From contig NC_064775.1 of NCBI RefSeq assembly GCF_011397635.1, forward strand, positions 15,265,452-15,329,451: 64,000 nucleotides of DNA, given 5' to 3'. The position numbers and the translations under genes were made by a program. Source of the DNA: Epinephelus fuscoguttatus. Its lineage: Eukaryota; Chordata; Actinopteri; Perciformes; Serranidae. The notes under the pieces are model-generated. The model was not told the origin of the DNA, did not search any database, and saw only the letters and a list, made by a program, of their open reading frames with translations. The stretch's first letter is position 1; every line of letters starts with the position of its first letter. This document shows, one piece after another, positions 25,153 through 36,733 of this stretch.

Positions 25153-27284
25153 GATGCGGTTCCTCTAATGGCCACTGGATGGTGGCAACAAGAACATGTC
25201 TTTATCTTTTGATCTGTTGTCAAAACATTGATTAGTCCAGCTCAAAAAGTTAGTGTAGCATACTCAGCCACTTGTACATCTTAGCTCCAACTTTTTAGTT
25301 TTTGTTTTGTAAGCTACTTTCCCATCAAAGTTTACTTCTTTGTAACTTTTTGCTCATTGAATGAAAAAAGTTGCTACGTGTTCATGCCTTGAAGGTCTCT
25401 GACCAAAAGCTTGCTAATTAAGTAAGATTTTGCACAGATATGAGTGTTTGGATGCTTTTTCATTTATAATTTATAGCTCCAGCACCTCAGCCAAGTCTGA
25501 TACAACGTGAGCACAACTTTCCCCCCTATCTTTTAAACTATTTGCTCATTAAAATATAAAGTAAAGCAGAGTTTTTTCTTCCACCTGGATCATATCATAG
25601 CCCATGAATGTGTCACTTGTTTCTGCTTAAATCAATTTAATGGAAAGTCTGCTTTATATATTTAATTCAAACTTAACTGAGCTGTATTTTACCGTACATG
25701 TACAGAGGCTGTGAATTCTTCAGGGCTTAGAAATCAAACCCTGAAAACCTGCTGCTGCTGCTGTCGGAGCAGACACTTCAGTCAGGTCAGAAGTTGGAGG
25801 TCTCAAAGCAGACTGACGCTCTTATGCAGTTATCCCATGGGAGATGAGGAAGTGTGTGTGTGTGTGTTAAGGTGCTAACATGTCAAGTGATAATGGGTGA
25901 CTCAGAAGCAGATTAAGGGTGGAAGAAACAAAAGTGAGATGATAAAAATAGATGTGTTGAAAAGTCTGTAGAAGGCATCAAATAGCTAAAATGGCTCCTG
26001 TTATCTGTACTGATGCAACACAGCAGCAAAGTAACAGGAAATAACAATGGAAGTGAATGGATGAAAGTGTATTACAGGCAGAGTGACAGAATAAATAGCA
26101 ATCTAAAATGGACACTTAACTTTAGTGCCACCCTCAGGACAAACGGGATATCTAATGCACAGATTACCACCCTAACATCAGACATCTCCTCATAACAAGG
26201 CTCCAAGAATCCAGAGCTGTCTGCATGTTGTTTTCCCCTCCTGTATTTATTATAATAAAACAATGCACTCAGCAGGGGCCGCTAGCAGGACTTTTAATCT
26301 CGTTAAACATAGCAAAAACCTTGGCAGATCTGATGTCCACGTGGTAAGACGTCCACTGTGTGTGGGAGCCACTAATGCAAAAGCACGGTCACCTTGTCAC
26401 GGTGACTTTGATCTCAGGAAAGTCCCAGATCAGATGACAAAAGGGATTTAGCAGCTTGTGGAGAGCCTGCAGCTGCACGGTGACACTCATTACTTCTGCT
26501 CACATGCTTTTTTAACGGGTACTTTGTACTTTCATTCATTCAACATAAAGAGGAGCACATGAGACTGTTGTGACAGGAAAAAGTCTGAAAGGGTGACAAT
26601 GCAACTTTTTAAAAAGAAGAAATCGCAATGTTCCAGTTAAAAATTACAAGTTTAATTCACAAGCAATAAAACACACTTGGTCTGGTGTTACTGTTAGCTT
26701 ATGGTGGCTAATGTTAGCAAACTGTTGGTAGGTATAGCTACCAACACTGAACACTGAAGGGATATTAACCAGGAGAAACTGACTGCAGTGGCTGCATTGC
26801 TCTGTCTTTTGTTATTGTTTGGCAGAAAATTAGTGGGAGAAAATTACATAGTACCTTGTGAAATTTAGGCACGTAATAATCACCATTGTTGCCTTCGGAT
26901 GGTAGAGCTACTTTAAAGAAAATTAATAGGTAAAAATGTCATTAGTCTATAAGGTAAACATCCCTGATAAAAGTCTTACATCATGTGATATAGTTCCTAG
27001 TATTCTTATTGTACGATATGAATGCACTCCTTGTCAGCTACATTGTGTTGCTACCACTCCTACTAGAGTCTGGCTTAACACATCATCAGACCTCAGCTGG
27101 CGCCTCTGAGCAGCTCTCTTATCATCACACCATGTGCTGCGATACAGAAAGGTCACACCGGATCTCAACCAGGAGAGATCACCCAGAGGAGGGTGCTGTA
27201 CGCAGTACCGAGGCAGAGTGAGACTCAACAGTGAACTACTGCATGTCTTCAACAACCTTTTCTTTCTGTGTGTTTCTTTTCCAG
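25153..27284. other. pln upstream/leader intron; nothing recognised until the acceptor
   Basis: No exon or repeat that I can support. The stretch ends in a good acceptor, TGTGTTTCTTTTCCAG, at 27269-27284. The 189-codon minus-strand frame at 27034-27603 lies antisense to the pln exon and is a shadow of it. Confidence 0.45.
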
Positions 27285-27534
27285 TAGCAGAGAGAAGACG
27301 AGGAGAGAAGAGGTATCTGATCTTGTTGTGTAACCAGAACTGAAGCACTTCATGCTGGACTGCTTCAAACAGCTGACCTGAGCTCATCTTCAGACAACCA
27401 GCAGCAGTCAGATTCCCTGATTCCACCTCTTCAAAGCAGCCTGACCAGCTCAGTCCAGCTCTACTCAGGCCCAGCAGCCTGATCGAACTCTCTTCTCTCA
27501 CAATCCAGCCAAGATCAAGATCTAACCAGTCCCC
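27285..27534 (+). other. pln: pln 5' UTR (second exon part) with a short upstream ORF
   Basis: The exon starts right after the polypyrimidine-AG acceptor at 27284. It holds 250 bases of leader before the phospholamban start codon. One upstream ATG at 27352 opens a 9-codon frame that stops at 27379-27381, well before the main start, so reinitiation or leaky scanning would be needed. The main start context CCCCATGG has G at +4 and a C at -3, which is moderate. Confidence 0.6.
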
Positions 27535-27696
27535 ATGGAGCGTGTTCAGCACATGACCAAGTCGGCCATCCGCCGAGCGTCTCAGATCGAGGTGAATCCA
27601 CAAGCCAAGAGGAACCTGCAGGAGCTGTTCGTCAACTTCACCCTCATCCTCATCTGCCTGCTCCTCATTTACATCATCGTCCTCCTGAGCAGCTGA
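27535..27696 (+). CDS. pln: Phospholamban
   Basis: A complete single-exon frame of 53 codons. Phospholamban is a small tail-anchored protein of the sarcoplasmic reticulum. It binds and inhibits the SERCA calcium pump and is relieved by phosphorylation. Seen: a cytosolic N-terminal helix beginning [10 protein letters not shown]; the protein kinase A motif RRAS with Ser16; a hinge at about residues 20-24; and a C-terminal membrane helix at about 31-51. The pentamer zipper positions Leu37, Ile40, Leu44, Ile47 and Leu51 are all kept. Differences from the mammalian protein as I remember it: Thr17, the CaMKII site, is Gln; Cys36 is Thr and Cys46 is Tyr, with only Cys41 kept; Arg9 is Lys; and the tail ends LLSS, one residue longer. 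Identity is near certain. The start is the only Met that gives the family N-terminus. Confidence 0.97.
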   Translation: MERVQHMTKSAIRRASQIEVNPQAKRNLQELFVNFTLILICLLLIYIIVLLSS

Positions 27697-27794
27697 GGAC
27701 GGCAGCGACGTCCACAGAGAGAGTCTGGCATGGCTGTGCTGTGGACGAAGGTTTGGCTGAGATATGGGCTTTACTCATACAGATCAGATTTCTA

Positions 27795-27800
27795 ATAAAG
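27795..27800 (+). terminator. pln: pln polyadenylation signal
   Basis: AATAAA 99 bases after the pln stop codon, giving a very short 3' UTR. A second AATAAA at 28256-28261 could serve a longer form. Confidence 0.5.
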
Positions 27801-27814
27801 CAATAATACCATCC

Positions 27815-28816
27815 CCATATATCAGCCTAACCCTGTTTGACAACAGCTGTGAAGGATCATGGAGGTCAAACAAATCCATGTGAAAACAATAATGGCCAAA
27901 CACTCTCAAATTGTTCCTGTCAGAGCTGATCAGGGATCAGCTTCCCTGACTCTGTGTCTCAAGGGAATGATCATAAGTGACCCGACTTCAACAGTTTAAA
28001 CTTCACTGATACACTGTATGTATGTATATGTGCCTCCTGCTCATTCAGACCCTGCTTACATCACAATGTGATTTACAGAGGAAGCTGACTTCCTCCTTTA
28101 AAGACACACTCTTGAAAAATGTCTCTTGCTTGATTAATAACAGGTGCAATGTGTATAATACTGAGATATCAATACATCACTACTGTTCATTTTCAATTTC
28201 CCATGAGTCCTATTGCTTCCTGCAGCCCCCCAAACACCACCATCCCCAGGAGAAAAATAAACATGCTGGAAATGATTCTTTTCCCATTTGCATTTTAATT
28301 TCCTCCTCCACCTGCCACTGCCAGAGACCAAAGGCAGTAAAAACATGGCTGTAGTGTCTGTGACATCAGGTTTCTGTATTTTGAAACCTCAATGCAGCAA
28401 TTGTGGCAGCCTAAAAATCCAAATTTGGCAAAAAGAAACTGGGACAGGAAAGCAGCAACACCGTGGCTGAGTGTGACAGGCTGAGGCACCTGTCAATTAA
28501 GTAAACACACCGAGCGTGAAGTCCCTTTTATTATCAGTATGACAGATGGCCAAGTGCGTTAGAATCTAGTATGACGGTAGCAGGTCTGATATGACACTCA
28601 GTGTGACCGATAATTATATAACATATAACACTTGACATCATACTTAGAGATTATTCTAAGTACTGTGAGCCTGTATAGTATGTTAATAAGACTGAGAGCA
28701 TCTTCAACCTTCTTAGCATTTTGCTCTGAGGGGCAACATTTCACTCCTACAATCCACTATGTTAAGTATGGACTACTTTACTTGGGCCTAGAGGTCAATG
28801 TACATTTGAGTTTTAA

Positions 28817-28851
<35 letters not shown>

Positions 28852-28892
28852 CGCATACATGCACACACAGCTTCTGGTATACTGCAGGCCTG

Positions 28893-28925
<33 letters not shown>

Positions 28926-31900
28926 CAGTACATGCAGTTTATCAGTTGTGAAGAAGACTTCACTTTGCATGGTGTGATTTCACTTAATGACTTTTTTTGT
29001 TTATGTCATTCAGTTTTGAATTATTCCTGACTAATATGGAAATTTTTGGTGTATTACAGCACGTGCCCTGATTGTAGCAGCAAGAGTGTATAAAAACAAA
29101 CTGTAAAGTCAGATTCCTAAATCTGAAGTGCATAATAAAATCCTCAAGAATGTATTATATGATCACACATATCAGGAATTTTACAATGTATCTTCATATA
29201 ATGTATCTTCATGATATTTGCCAGGACTGAGAATGTGTTAATATAAATCACAATTACATTTGGGATTAGAAATTATTGAAAATAAATTGCACTTTTGTTC
29301 TTCTGTGTATGTTTGGAAAATTGTACCATGCACCTGACTTTTAAACTATGTAAGAAATCGCATGTCAATAAAATTAAAGTGGCTTCTCCAGCTGCAAGTG
29401 TGGGGAAATGTTTTATTAATTGCAAATCCCAATTTTATGCATTAAGATGTAAAAAAACAACAACCCAAATACAGATTAAGTCGTCAAAAACAGCTTCAAA
29501 AGATAATTTGACCAGTCCTAAACTCATAGATGGTGTAGATAACTGATGGTTTGTACAATTTATATGCGATTCAAATTTGAAAATAGTAGGAAAAAAAATG
29601 ATAATTTGAAAATAAGACAACATTCATCCTTGCGTTTAAAGACTCAGTTTTGGAGTCATACATGCTGGACATCCTTAAAGCTATTATATTCACCGTATCT
29701 GTACACAAAAGACTCACACAGTATCAGATTAAAAGTGTTCAAAAATGTCCATTATCCCTTCAAATGATAGAATTTTAAAGGCAAATTTTGCAGTGAAAAT
29801 GTTCTTGAAATCGCATCTGGTTCAAGGTCAGTGACCAGCGTTGGATTATCTATGTAACTGTTGTTTGAAGAACGCTAGTATTATTAGTTGTTGCATGACT
29901 GCCATCTAGTGGAGCTTTCTATACTCTGTCCCTATTTAGATGTTACCTCTTTTAATGGTTTCCAGACTGATAATTGGTAATTAGAGAACAATTTTCCATT
30001 TTAAAGGCTAAATTAATCATCTCTATAACATGTTTTACTAAGCTGCTATCTTTAAATTAGTAAACAACACTTAACCACACCACCATAACTACTATTACTG
30101 GCTTGACACATACTAAAAATAATTAGAAATAACCATTAGCATTGGTAACTTAGCATTAAGCTAGCTGCTAATAAATTACTGACTTACCTGGTTGCCTCAG
30201 TGGAAGAGGAGATGACAAAAAGTCCACAAAGGCTCTCCAAAACTTCTCCAGCCGTCCAAAAATGTTTAGTTTAGACATAAAAAGGGTGTTACCAAAAAAG
30301 CTAGCAACAAAAACGCCATGTTTCTTGCTTTTAACGACGTTATGCTGCCACCCAACTTTTAGCTAGCAGCTGATTCATCAATTAACGGTTGATTTCACGG
30401 ACACATGTGATTGGTTGATTTAATGTTAGCGTTCAAGGAATTTTTTTCACATACCGACTGGCCAAGGTGAAATGCGATTGGTTAATTTAATACCAACTTC
30501 GACAAAAGGGAGCGCCAATCACAAAGCTCTTTGGTATGTTATCGGTTTTTTCACCTAGCAACTAGCCAAGGTAGGATCCTGATAGGGCAGGACACTTGTC
30601 TCGTATTTGCTTCGGTTTAAGACATGTTGAAATGTGTATGGAGGGTATTTGACATTTTACATTTTGTGGTAAATTGGTTTTATCATTTAAATAAAATTAA
30701 ATTAAGAGGTTCTACCCTTTGCAATTAGATTTGGATTTAGCTAGAGGACTGACTACAAACATCAGCGTCCTCATTAATAACAGCAGACAGAGGCACAAAT
30801 GTCATGCATGTGGCTGTCTGAATACACAAAAAATGCAAATTAAATCATTTAACTTGTTGGTAATGATATAAAAGTTAAACATATTTCTTGCCTTATTAAT
30901 TAGGCTGTCAGTCGACCCTTTACTGTATATTGTGTCTGCAATACACAGCTGCATATAGGATGTTGTGGTTGTTCCTCACACAGACATACACACTAAAATG
31001 AACACAACAAAAAGCTTTATCTCACAATCATAATTTTACTGTTCCATAACATACAACAGAAATGATATAAATATAAATAAATATTGTTGCTATAATTGTT
31101 ATATATTTTTTACTTCAAAAATGGCAAGACAGACATCATCAAATGATAAGTCACAAGGGTGACATCAAATCACTTCCAACTCAAATACAAACTGCAACAC
31201 ATTTACTATTTCAGTTTATTTCTTGAAGTGTAAAGATGTCACAATCTTCTCTTCCAGATTTTTTGCAATTTTGGAAACACTGAGTTGAAAGTGAAATGAA
31301 CAAAGCCCTGATCAGTATATCATCACATAAAAAAAACTAAACAGACAATTCATGTTTTAATAAGTTGCAGTTTCTATGGTTCACTAATGGTTGGCTGATG
31401 CCAGTGTTAAAAATAATAATAAAAAAAAATCTTCAGAAGTGTCCTCTGCCAGGTGTTGAGAAACAGTTCATTTTGAAAGATTACAACATTTCAAAAAGAC
31501 TTTCATTAACCTCGGGGTAATGATGGACAAAGGTCATGTGATGGCAATGCCTGCAGTTCTTCTAATGACCACAAGAGGCTCCAAGAAATGTCTTTATGTC
31601 CTTTAAAACAACAGTCCAGTCAGGTGTGGGACAGATAAACAAATGCATCAAAATTAACCAATAATGTCTGAGCAAATACATACATTACAAACCAAATAGT
31701 GCAGAAAGAAAAAAACATGTGAATGGGAACAATTGTGTAAAAACATAAACCTAAACAGATAAAAAAAAAAAATCATTTTTGCTATTTAATAACAGTGTTT
31801 TCACACATTTATTCATTCATAATAAACAATCTCACTTCAAGTCCCATTTAGTAGCCATTCTGGAGCTTTCTAATCACAGGGGTTGTCACTTTTAACTTAG

Positions 31901-32190
31901 CAGTCAACATGGACCAGAAGTCCTTAAAGTGCTAGGAATGTGTGTAAATTTAAGCACCTGGGATTCAACAGCAACAGGGCCAAGTCCTTCTGCTGATGAA
32001 GATCATGTGATAGAATGAAAAGCTCCAGAACAGCCACTCAATGGACCTTGTGGTGAGATTGTTCTGTCACCTGCTGTTTCCAAGCTCAAGAATGAGTGTG
32101 TTTTACAATCCTGCGAACTGATTAACAGAGACGTTAAAGTTTCTTGAGGTTGGCAATCGTCACAGGAAATACCTCGTCTGCTTTAACTGT
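27815..32190. other. Intergenic between pln and fam184a; microsatellites only
   Basis: Apart from the (CA)n and (TA)n runs near 28.8-28.9 kb I see no exon or named repeat. In mammals MCM9 and ASF1A lie between PLN and FAM184A; no exon resembling either was noticed here. Confidence 0.45.
28816..28927. repeat. (CA)n and (TA)n microsatellites
   Basis: Alternating AC from 28816 to about 28868 and alternating AT at about 28894-28926. The Thr-His and Ile-Tyr frames in both strands come from these runs. Confidence 0.9.
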
Positions 32191-32196
32191 TTTCAA

Positions 32197-32460
32197 AGTT
32201 AAAGGGTAAGTCTGGTATTTTTTAACCTGCACCCTATTTTCCAATGTTTTTGTGTCTCAGTGAGTTATGGGGGAACATTTTTGACACAATGTAAAGCATA
32301 ATCAATGGGCTGCATACTGTATAAGTAAAGCTAGTAGTAAAGCCAGAAACTTTTTTGGTGTATACCTCAGACGAGCAACTCCATTGGAATGAATAGGCAC
32401 CATTTTTTGCAGCCGGTTGCCTGGAAGGTAAAACACATTCAACACTCTCTCATTGTTAGA
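32197..32460. mobile_element. Fragment of a fish MITE, AAAGGGTAAGTCTGGTATTT terminus
   Basis: Starts with GTTAAAGGGTAAGTCTGGTATTTTTTAACCTG, followed by a CCCTATTTTCCAATGTTTTTGTG phrase, which I know as the end of an abundant fish non-autonomous element. The other terminus was not found, so the right limit is approximate. A fragment resembling a more internal part of the same family is at about 39140-39300. Confidence 0.45.
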
Positions 32461-33198
32461 CAGCAAAGTCACACAATGTGCTTCTTGATTTAGTTTTTAG
32501 AATACAAATATGTGAAATTACCAACAGGGAAATAAAAGGAGTAGCAGTAAAATTGGAGGTGATTGTGAGAAATTGTATTAATAAGAAAAAACTAAGAAGA
32601 ACCTAAAGACTTCTGCATCGTCTGATGCAGATGTCTGAGCATAAATGTCAATATATTAACATAGTAATTTGAATAAATCTAATCTTCACAGTGAGCATGG
32701 AGGAATGAACCAACTGTGGTTCAGCGTCGGGACTACGATCCCAGAGATGATACCGTCATCTGTATTTGTCACAGGTCAGTATTTACAATTAAACAGTTTA
32801 ATATGCTGTAACAGCTTTGATGACATTTAGCCTAACTAAAGCTTCAATGTCATTATGCTGCATTCTGTCATGAGGGGACAGTCGGATATTAGGATGCCAT
32901 GATAGAAGTTAAGTGTAGATCAGACTTTACAAAGGTATTAACTAATAGATTTTTTCATCTGATTGCTCATTTTCCCTGTCTTTCCTTTATGACACAAAAA
33001 CAGACATGTCTGCTGGAGGTTCTGTCTCAACTCGGTTTCAGGAAGTGTTTCATTTCTTTTACTTTGACAAAACTTAAATTATACTTAATAAGTTCATCTG
33101 GAGAAATATGATGGAATGTTGCGTTACCCCCAGTCAGATGAGAAGATTGGTATATAATATATATCATGTGGCTCTGGGTAAGAGGGCAATTCCAAAAT
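32461..33198. other. Intergenic, nothing recognised
   Basis: No exon or repeat that I can support. Confidence 0.4.
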
Positions 33199-33330
33199 GT
33201 GGATGGTTTAAAGGGGACCTGTTATGCTTTCTTTTATTTTCTGTCATTTATATAATGCTATGAATGATCTAACTCTTTTTTCTACCTTTTGAGACAAGCC
33301 GATGTCAGCTAGTGACAGATTTCTTTATAT
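33199..33330. repeat. Possible MITE end, AAAGGGGACCTGTTATGC
   Basis: The phrase TAAAGGGGACCTGTTATGCTTTC at about 33210 resembles the terminus of another abundant fish element. The opposite end was not found. Confidence 0.35.
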
Positions 33331-34274
33331 GGTCGTCTGGTCCAGGGGCACTACTGCAAGTGTTTACATTACATACACTGCTACATGTAAAGTAAGCAAG
33401 TGGGTATTTTTAGTTTGAATACTTCTTCAAAGGTGTTTTTGCGATCTATCTATGTACAGGGGCTGAATGGAAAAAACGTAACAGTCCAAAGCTGTCCAAG
33501 GGTTTAATATGTTTTGAGACTTTATCAGAGATTCAATTCTATGTAGTGGGATTTTTATTTTTATTATTTAGGTGCGTCTGATATTGTGTGTGATCCATAC
33601 ATACAAACAATGACAGCACAAACACTTCTGAACCACTGAGGCCTTGGTTGATTCTGTTATGGAAGACGAGCATCGATCAATGCTGTGATGTAACTGAACT
33701 GTTTGTTTTGCTGTTGAATGGACCCCGTGGGTGTCAGTGTGAGAGGAAGTAAACTCTCAAACCTCACGTCTCTCTATCCACGTATCAAGAAGTAAGAAAC
33801 ACAGCCTCTTACGGGCTGATGATGACCATGCAGTTTGGAAACTGTACAGGTTACTGAATGGACTTCGTGGACCTTCAGGTCATGAAAATTACGCAGCACG
33901 AGAACTATGTAAACTTTCAAGTCAAGTTAAAAAACAGACAGTACACCAAAAAACGGAGATATGAGGAATTCAAGTGAGTGACAGCAGCATTATGATAGTG
34001 TTTCTGTTTTCACATGCTCTATGGCCTGCCCCACAGGCAGAGACATGTAGCCAAAGACTTCCGTCACCGACATGAACTCCGAGCTCGTAATGAAAATAAA
34101 GCGTTTAACTAAACACTCCTTGGCATTAAGAAAAAAAGTTGCAAGGAGTCAATCAACTTCTGCATGTCGCTGACAGAACTCTCCCTCTGTATGTCTCCGA
34201 CTCCACTGGCATCACAAACAGACCGTAGAAAAACAGTAGCTTGTTACATTATAAATACTGGAATAATAAAAATA

Positions 34275-34359
34275 TGAGGGGTGCTTGATTCACGTCCTCG
34301 TGGTGTTTCCCCTCCTGAGACTTCTGAGGTGTCTGGAATGGTAAATCAAGCACCCCTCA
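34275..34359. repeat. 16-bp perfect inverted repeat, GGGGTGCTTGATT arms
   Basis: TGAGGGGTGCTTGATT at 34275-34290 is the exact reverse complement of 34344-34359. The 53-base loop is non-coding. Too short to call a transposon. Confidence 0.7.
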
Positions 34360-35920
34360 GCTAGCTCGGAGATTTGAAAATGACTTTCAAACATATACTG
34401 TATGTACACAGTCGAAGCTCTGGGACAGCAAGCTAAAGTTAGTCTTTTTTCCTATTTTTTTTTTTTTTTGTTTTGTTTTGTTTTGCTGGTGTCGTTATTG
34501 TGGTATACTGTAGCTCATCCTACTGTAGAGGCCAAAAAACACAACCAGAATCAACAGCTAGGTCGTTCTGTTTCCTCAATACACGTTTGAGTGTGTGTAT
34601 TTACACATGGGGACACAGCATGAACGACTAAAGGCGAGTATCAAGGCAAAAATCACTTTATCCTGGCTGAACTTTCAAAGCACTTCCAGTCTGATTACAG
34701 CTTGTAAGACACATGTTAAAGTACAAAAAAGAGACAAACATATAAGATGTTATATGTGCTGAGAACGCTTCCTCTTAATCTAAAGTATGTTAGTAGTGCC
34801 ACACCTTGTACTCACTGCAACACTGTTTGTGACATCTTTGTATGAGCTGAAGAGTCTGGCTGTGGTTTCAGCCGCGGAGAGGAAAGGGGTGAGAAAATGT
34901 TTCTGAGAGTTTCATGCTACTGACAGAAGGCTGCGAAATCTGAGGGCAGAACTGTTGTCTCCCCCTCTGGCAGTGAGAGTAATTACACAAACACTACTGA
35001 CGCCTGCTTATGACGTATTTCCGCAGGTGAGCTCACCGCATCTCACCCACCACCAGGAGCGCTCTCTGCAAGACTTTTTCCGACCTTAATCCTCTGAATG
35101 CAGAGTTCCTTTTTTTTTTTATCTTGTATAGTATGCAATCCAAAAACGTTTCAGCTCAGCTCAACTTCAGTAAACTAAGAAGTACAGAGAGCTTTCCCTG
35201 GTGGCAGGGACTTGAATGGAACAGACGTTAACTGAGATGTCAAAGTCCCACACTTGATAATTCAGCTTTGCTACAACTTGGATATTATTTTAGAGGTTTT
35301 GACGAGACATTTTATACACAAAATTGTCAACACAATCCAAGAATTCAGCCAGATTATATAAAACCACTTTATTAAAAGTGACTCACTGCCCTCAGTATTG
35401 GAAATTTTATGACCTTTGACATAACGAATGAATGTTTTGAAAAAGAAACCGTCAAAACGGCAGCTCATTTAATAAATGCATGTTATCCATGAGGGATGAT
35501 CACACAGATTCCCTTCACTCCCTGCAGGGGACAGCGGGGAAATAAAATTATTGAATCAATACCTATAAACACGGTTGATTTCTTCCCATGGCGCTGACAT
35601 GAAAACTATTTTGTTTTTGTCTGTTGTCAGATACCCTGGTGAAGGCAGGTTAACCAGCTGCTGTCCATTCTGCTGCTGACAGACCGCTGAGTTGTTTACA
35701 CACCTCGCTTACGTCTCGTTTCCAGGGAGGATTCCCAGTAGCAGCCAAGTTGTAATACACCAGAATTATCCTTTAATACTAAAATATTTCTGCTGTCTTT
35801 TGTTATAACTATTAATGCAGCCCTCATCTTGACTGAATGACTTTAAAGGTAACAAGAGCTGCAAGTCTCTTCAGTACCTCCACACCTCCAAAATTCTACA
35901 TCTAGAGTTGTGGGTCTTAG

Positions 35921-35926
35921 TTTATT
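35921..35926 (-). terminator. fam184a: Candidate fam184a polyadenylation signal
   Basis: TTTATT on the plus strand reads AATAAA on the minus strand, about 400 bases after the putative fam184a stop. Confidence 0.3.
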
Positions 35927-36327
35927 AAAATTAATGGGTGATGAAGTCCTGTAAACCTTTAAGATTATATTTATCTCTCACTACTCTGAAGCTCACACAG
36001 ATGTCATGTTTTGCATAATGCCAATGGTATAAACGTGTTTTTATCACCTCACCTCCTGCTGCCATGCACACTTTCATGATGATGCACTAACAAGCCACAC
36101 TACTCACCATTCTCACAATGTATGGAAGCCCTAAGGTTTCAATCACACTGGAGTTTCAGTCCTGCACATGATTGATAGGAGCGCTGTGATTACATTTAGC
36201 GGTGGACGTTTGATATTGATGTCGCCCAAATGACTTTCAAAACCTACAGTTTGATTGCTGTCCAACTTTAGCTCGCTGTCCCATTGCCTCATTTTTGGAC
36301 ACTTTTTTTTTCTTTTTTTTTTGCCGG

Positions 36328-36442
36328 TCAGAAAGAGAAGTGCTGGGCGTACAGCTCCTCTTCTCTTAGAACGTGTTCTTTGCTTTTTCCTGCTTCCGCC
36401 GCCCTCGGGTCGGATGGTGTCGCGGCGTTGGCCTCAGGAAGG
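36328..36442 (-). CDS. fam184a: FAM184A, terminal coding exon
   Basis: Acceptor TGTTTCTCTTCCCTCCCTCAG ends at 36443. The exon then gives one base to complete a codon and encodes a short tail that ends in REEELYAQHFSF before TGA at 36330-36328. As I remember FAM184A, the protein ends with an acidic/aromatic motif of the EWFARYFTF type, which this resembles (E-x-x-A-x-x-F-x-F). The entry phase fits the donor of the proline-rich exon at 40542. The alternative is a chance frame after a good acceptor. I favour a real exon because of the motif, the phase and the distance. Confidence 0.6.
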
Positions 36443-36733
36443 CTGAGGGAGGGAAGAGAAACAGGTGTGTTAGAATGATGAGAAGTAATAGACAGAGAGA
36501 TGCTCACACTGAACATACAGACGTGTACAATTAGATATACACACATTTTTAGTGGGCAAGCTTGGGAGCATGGTAGCTTGTCAGGCACCAACAGAAAATA
36601 GCAGAGGGAGATTCTCGTGGGTGAAGTTATTGTGAGCAGTTCCAGTCAGGGAGATCCAGTGGAGGCTTGTTTAAGATGCCAAACAAGTGAAGGCTGGTGT
36701 GACGTCCACAATACATGACCTCAAAGGAAGTTA

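Larger units (their letters stand above)
33331..36327. other. Intergenic and probable fam184a 3' UTR
   Basis: No coding exon. Read on the minus strand, the sequence below 36328 would be fam184a 3' UTR, with AATAAA signals at 35921-35926 and 35368-35373. A hairpin-forming inverted repeat lies at 34275-34359. Confidence 0.4.

Noticed and set aside
27034..27603. 189-codon minus-strand ORF
   Set aside because: It is antisense to the pln coding exon and leader, and has no domain. The pln frame explains the conserved sequence.
28800..29030. ORF rich in Thr-His and Ile-Tyr on both strands
   Set aside because: Product of CA and TA microsatellites.
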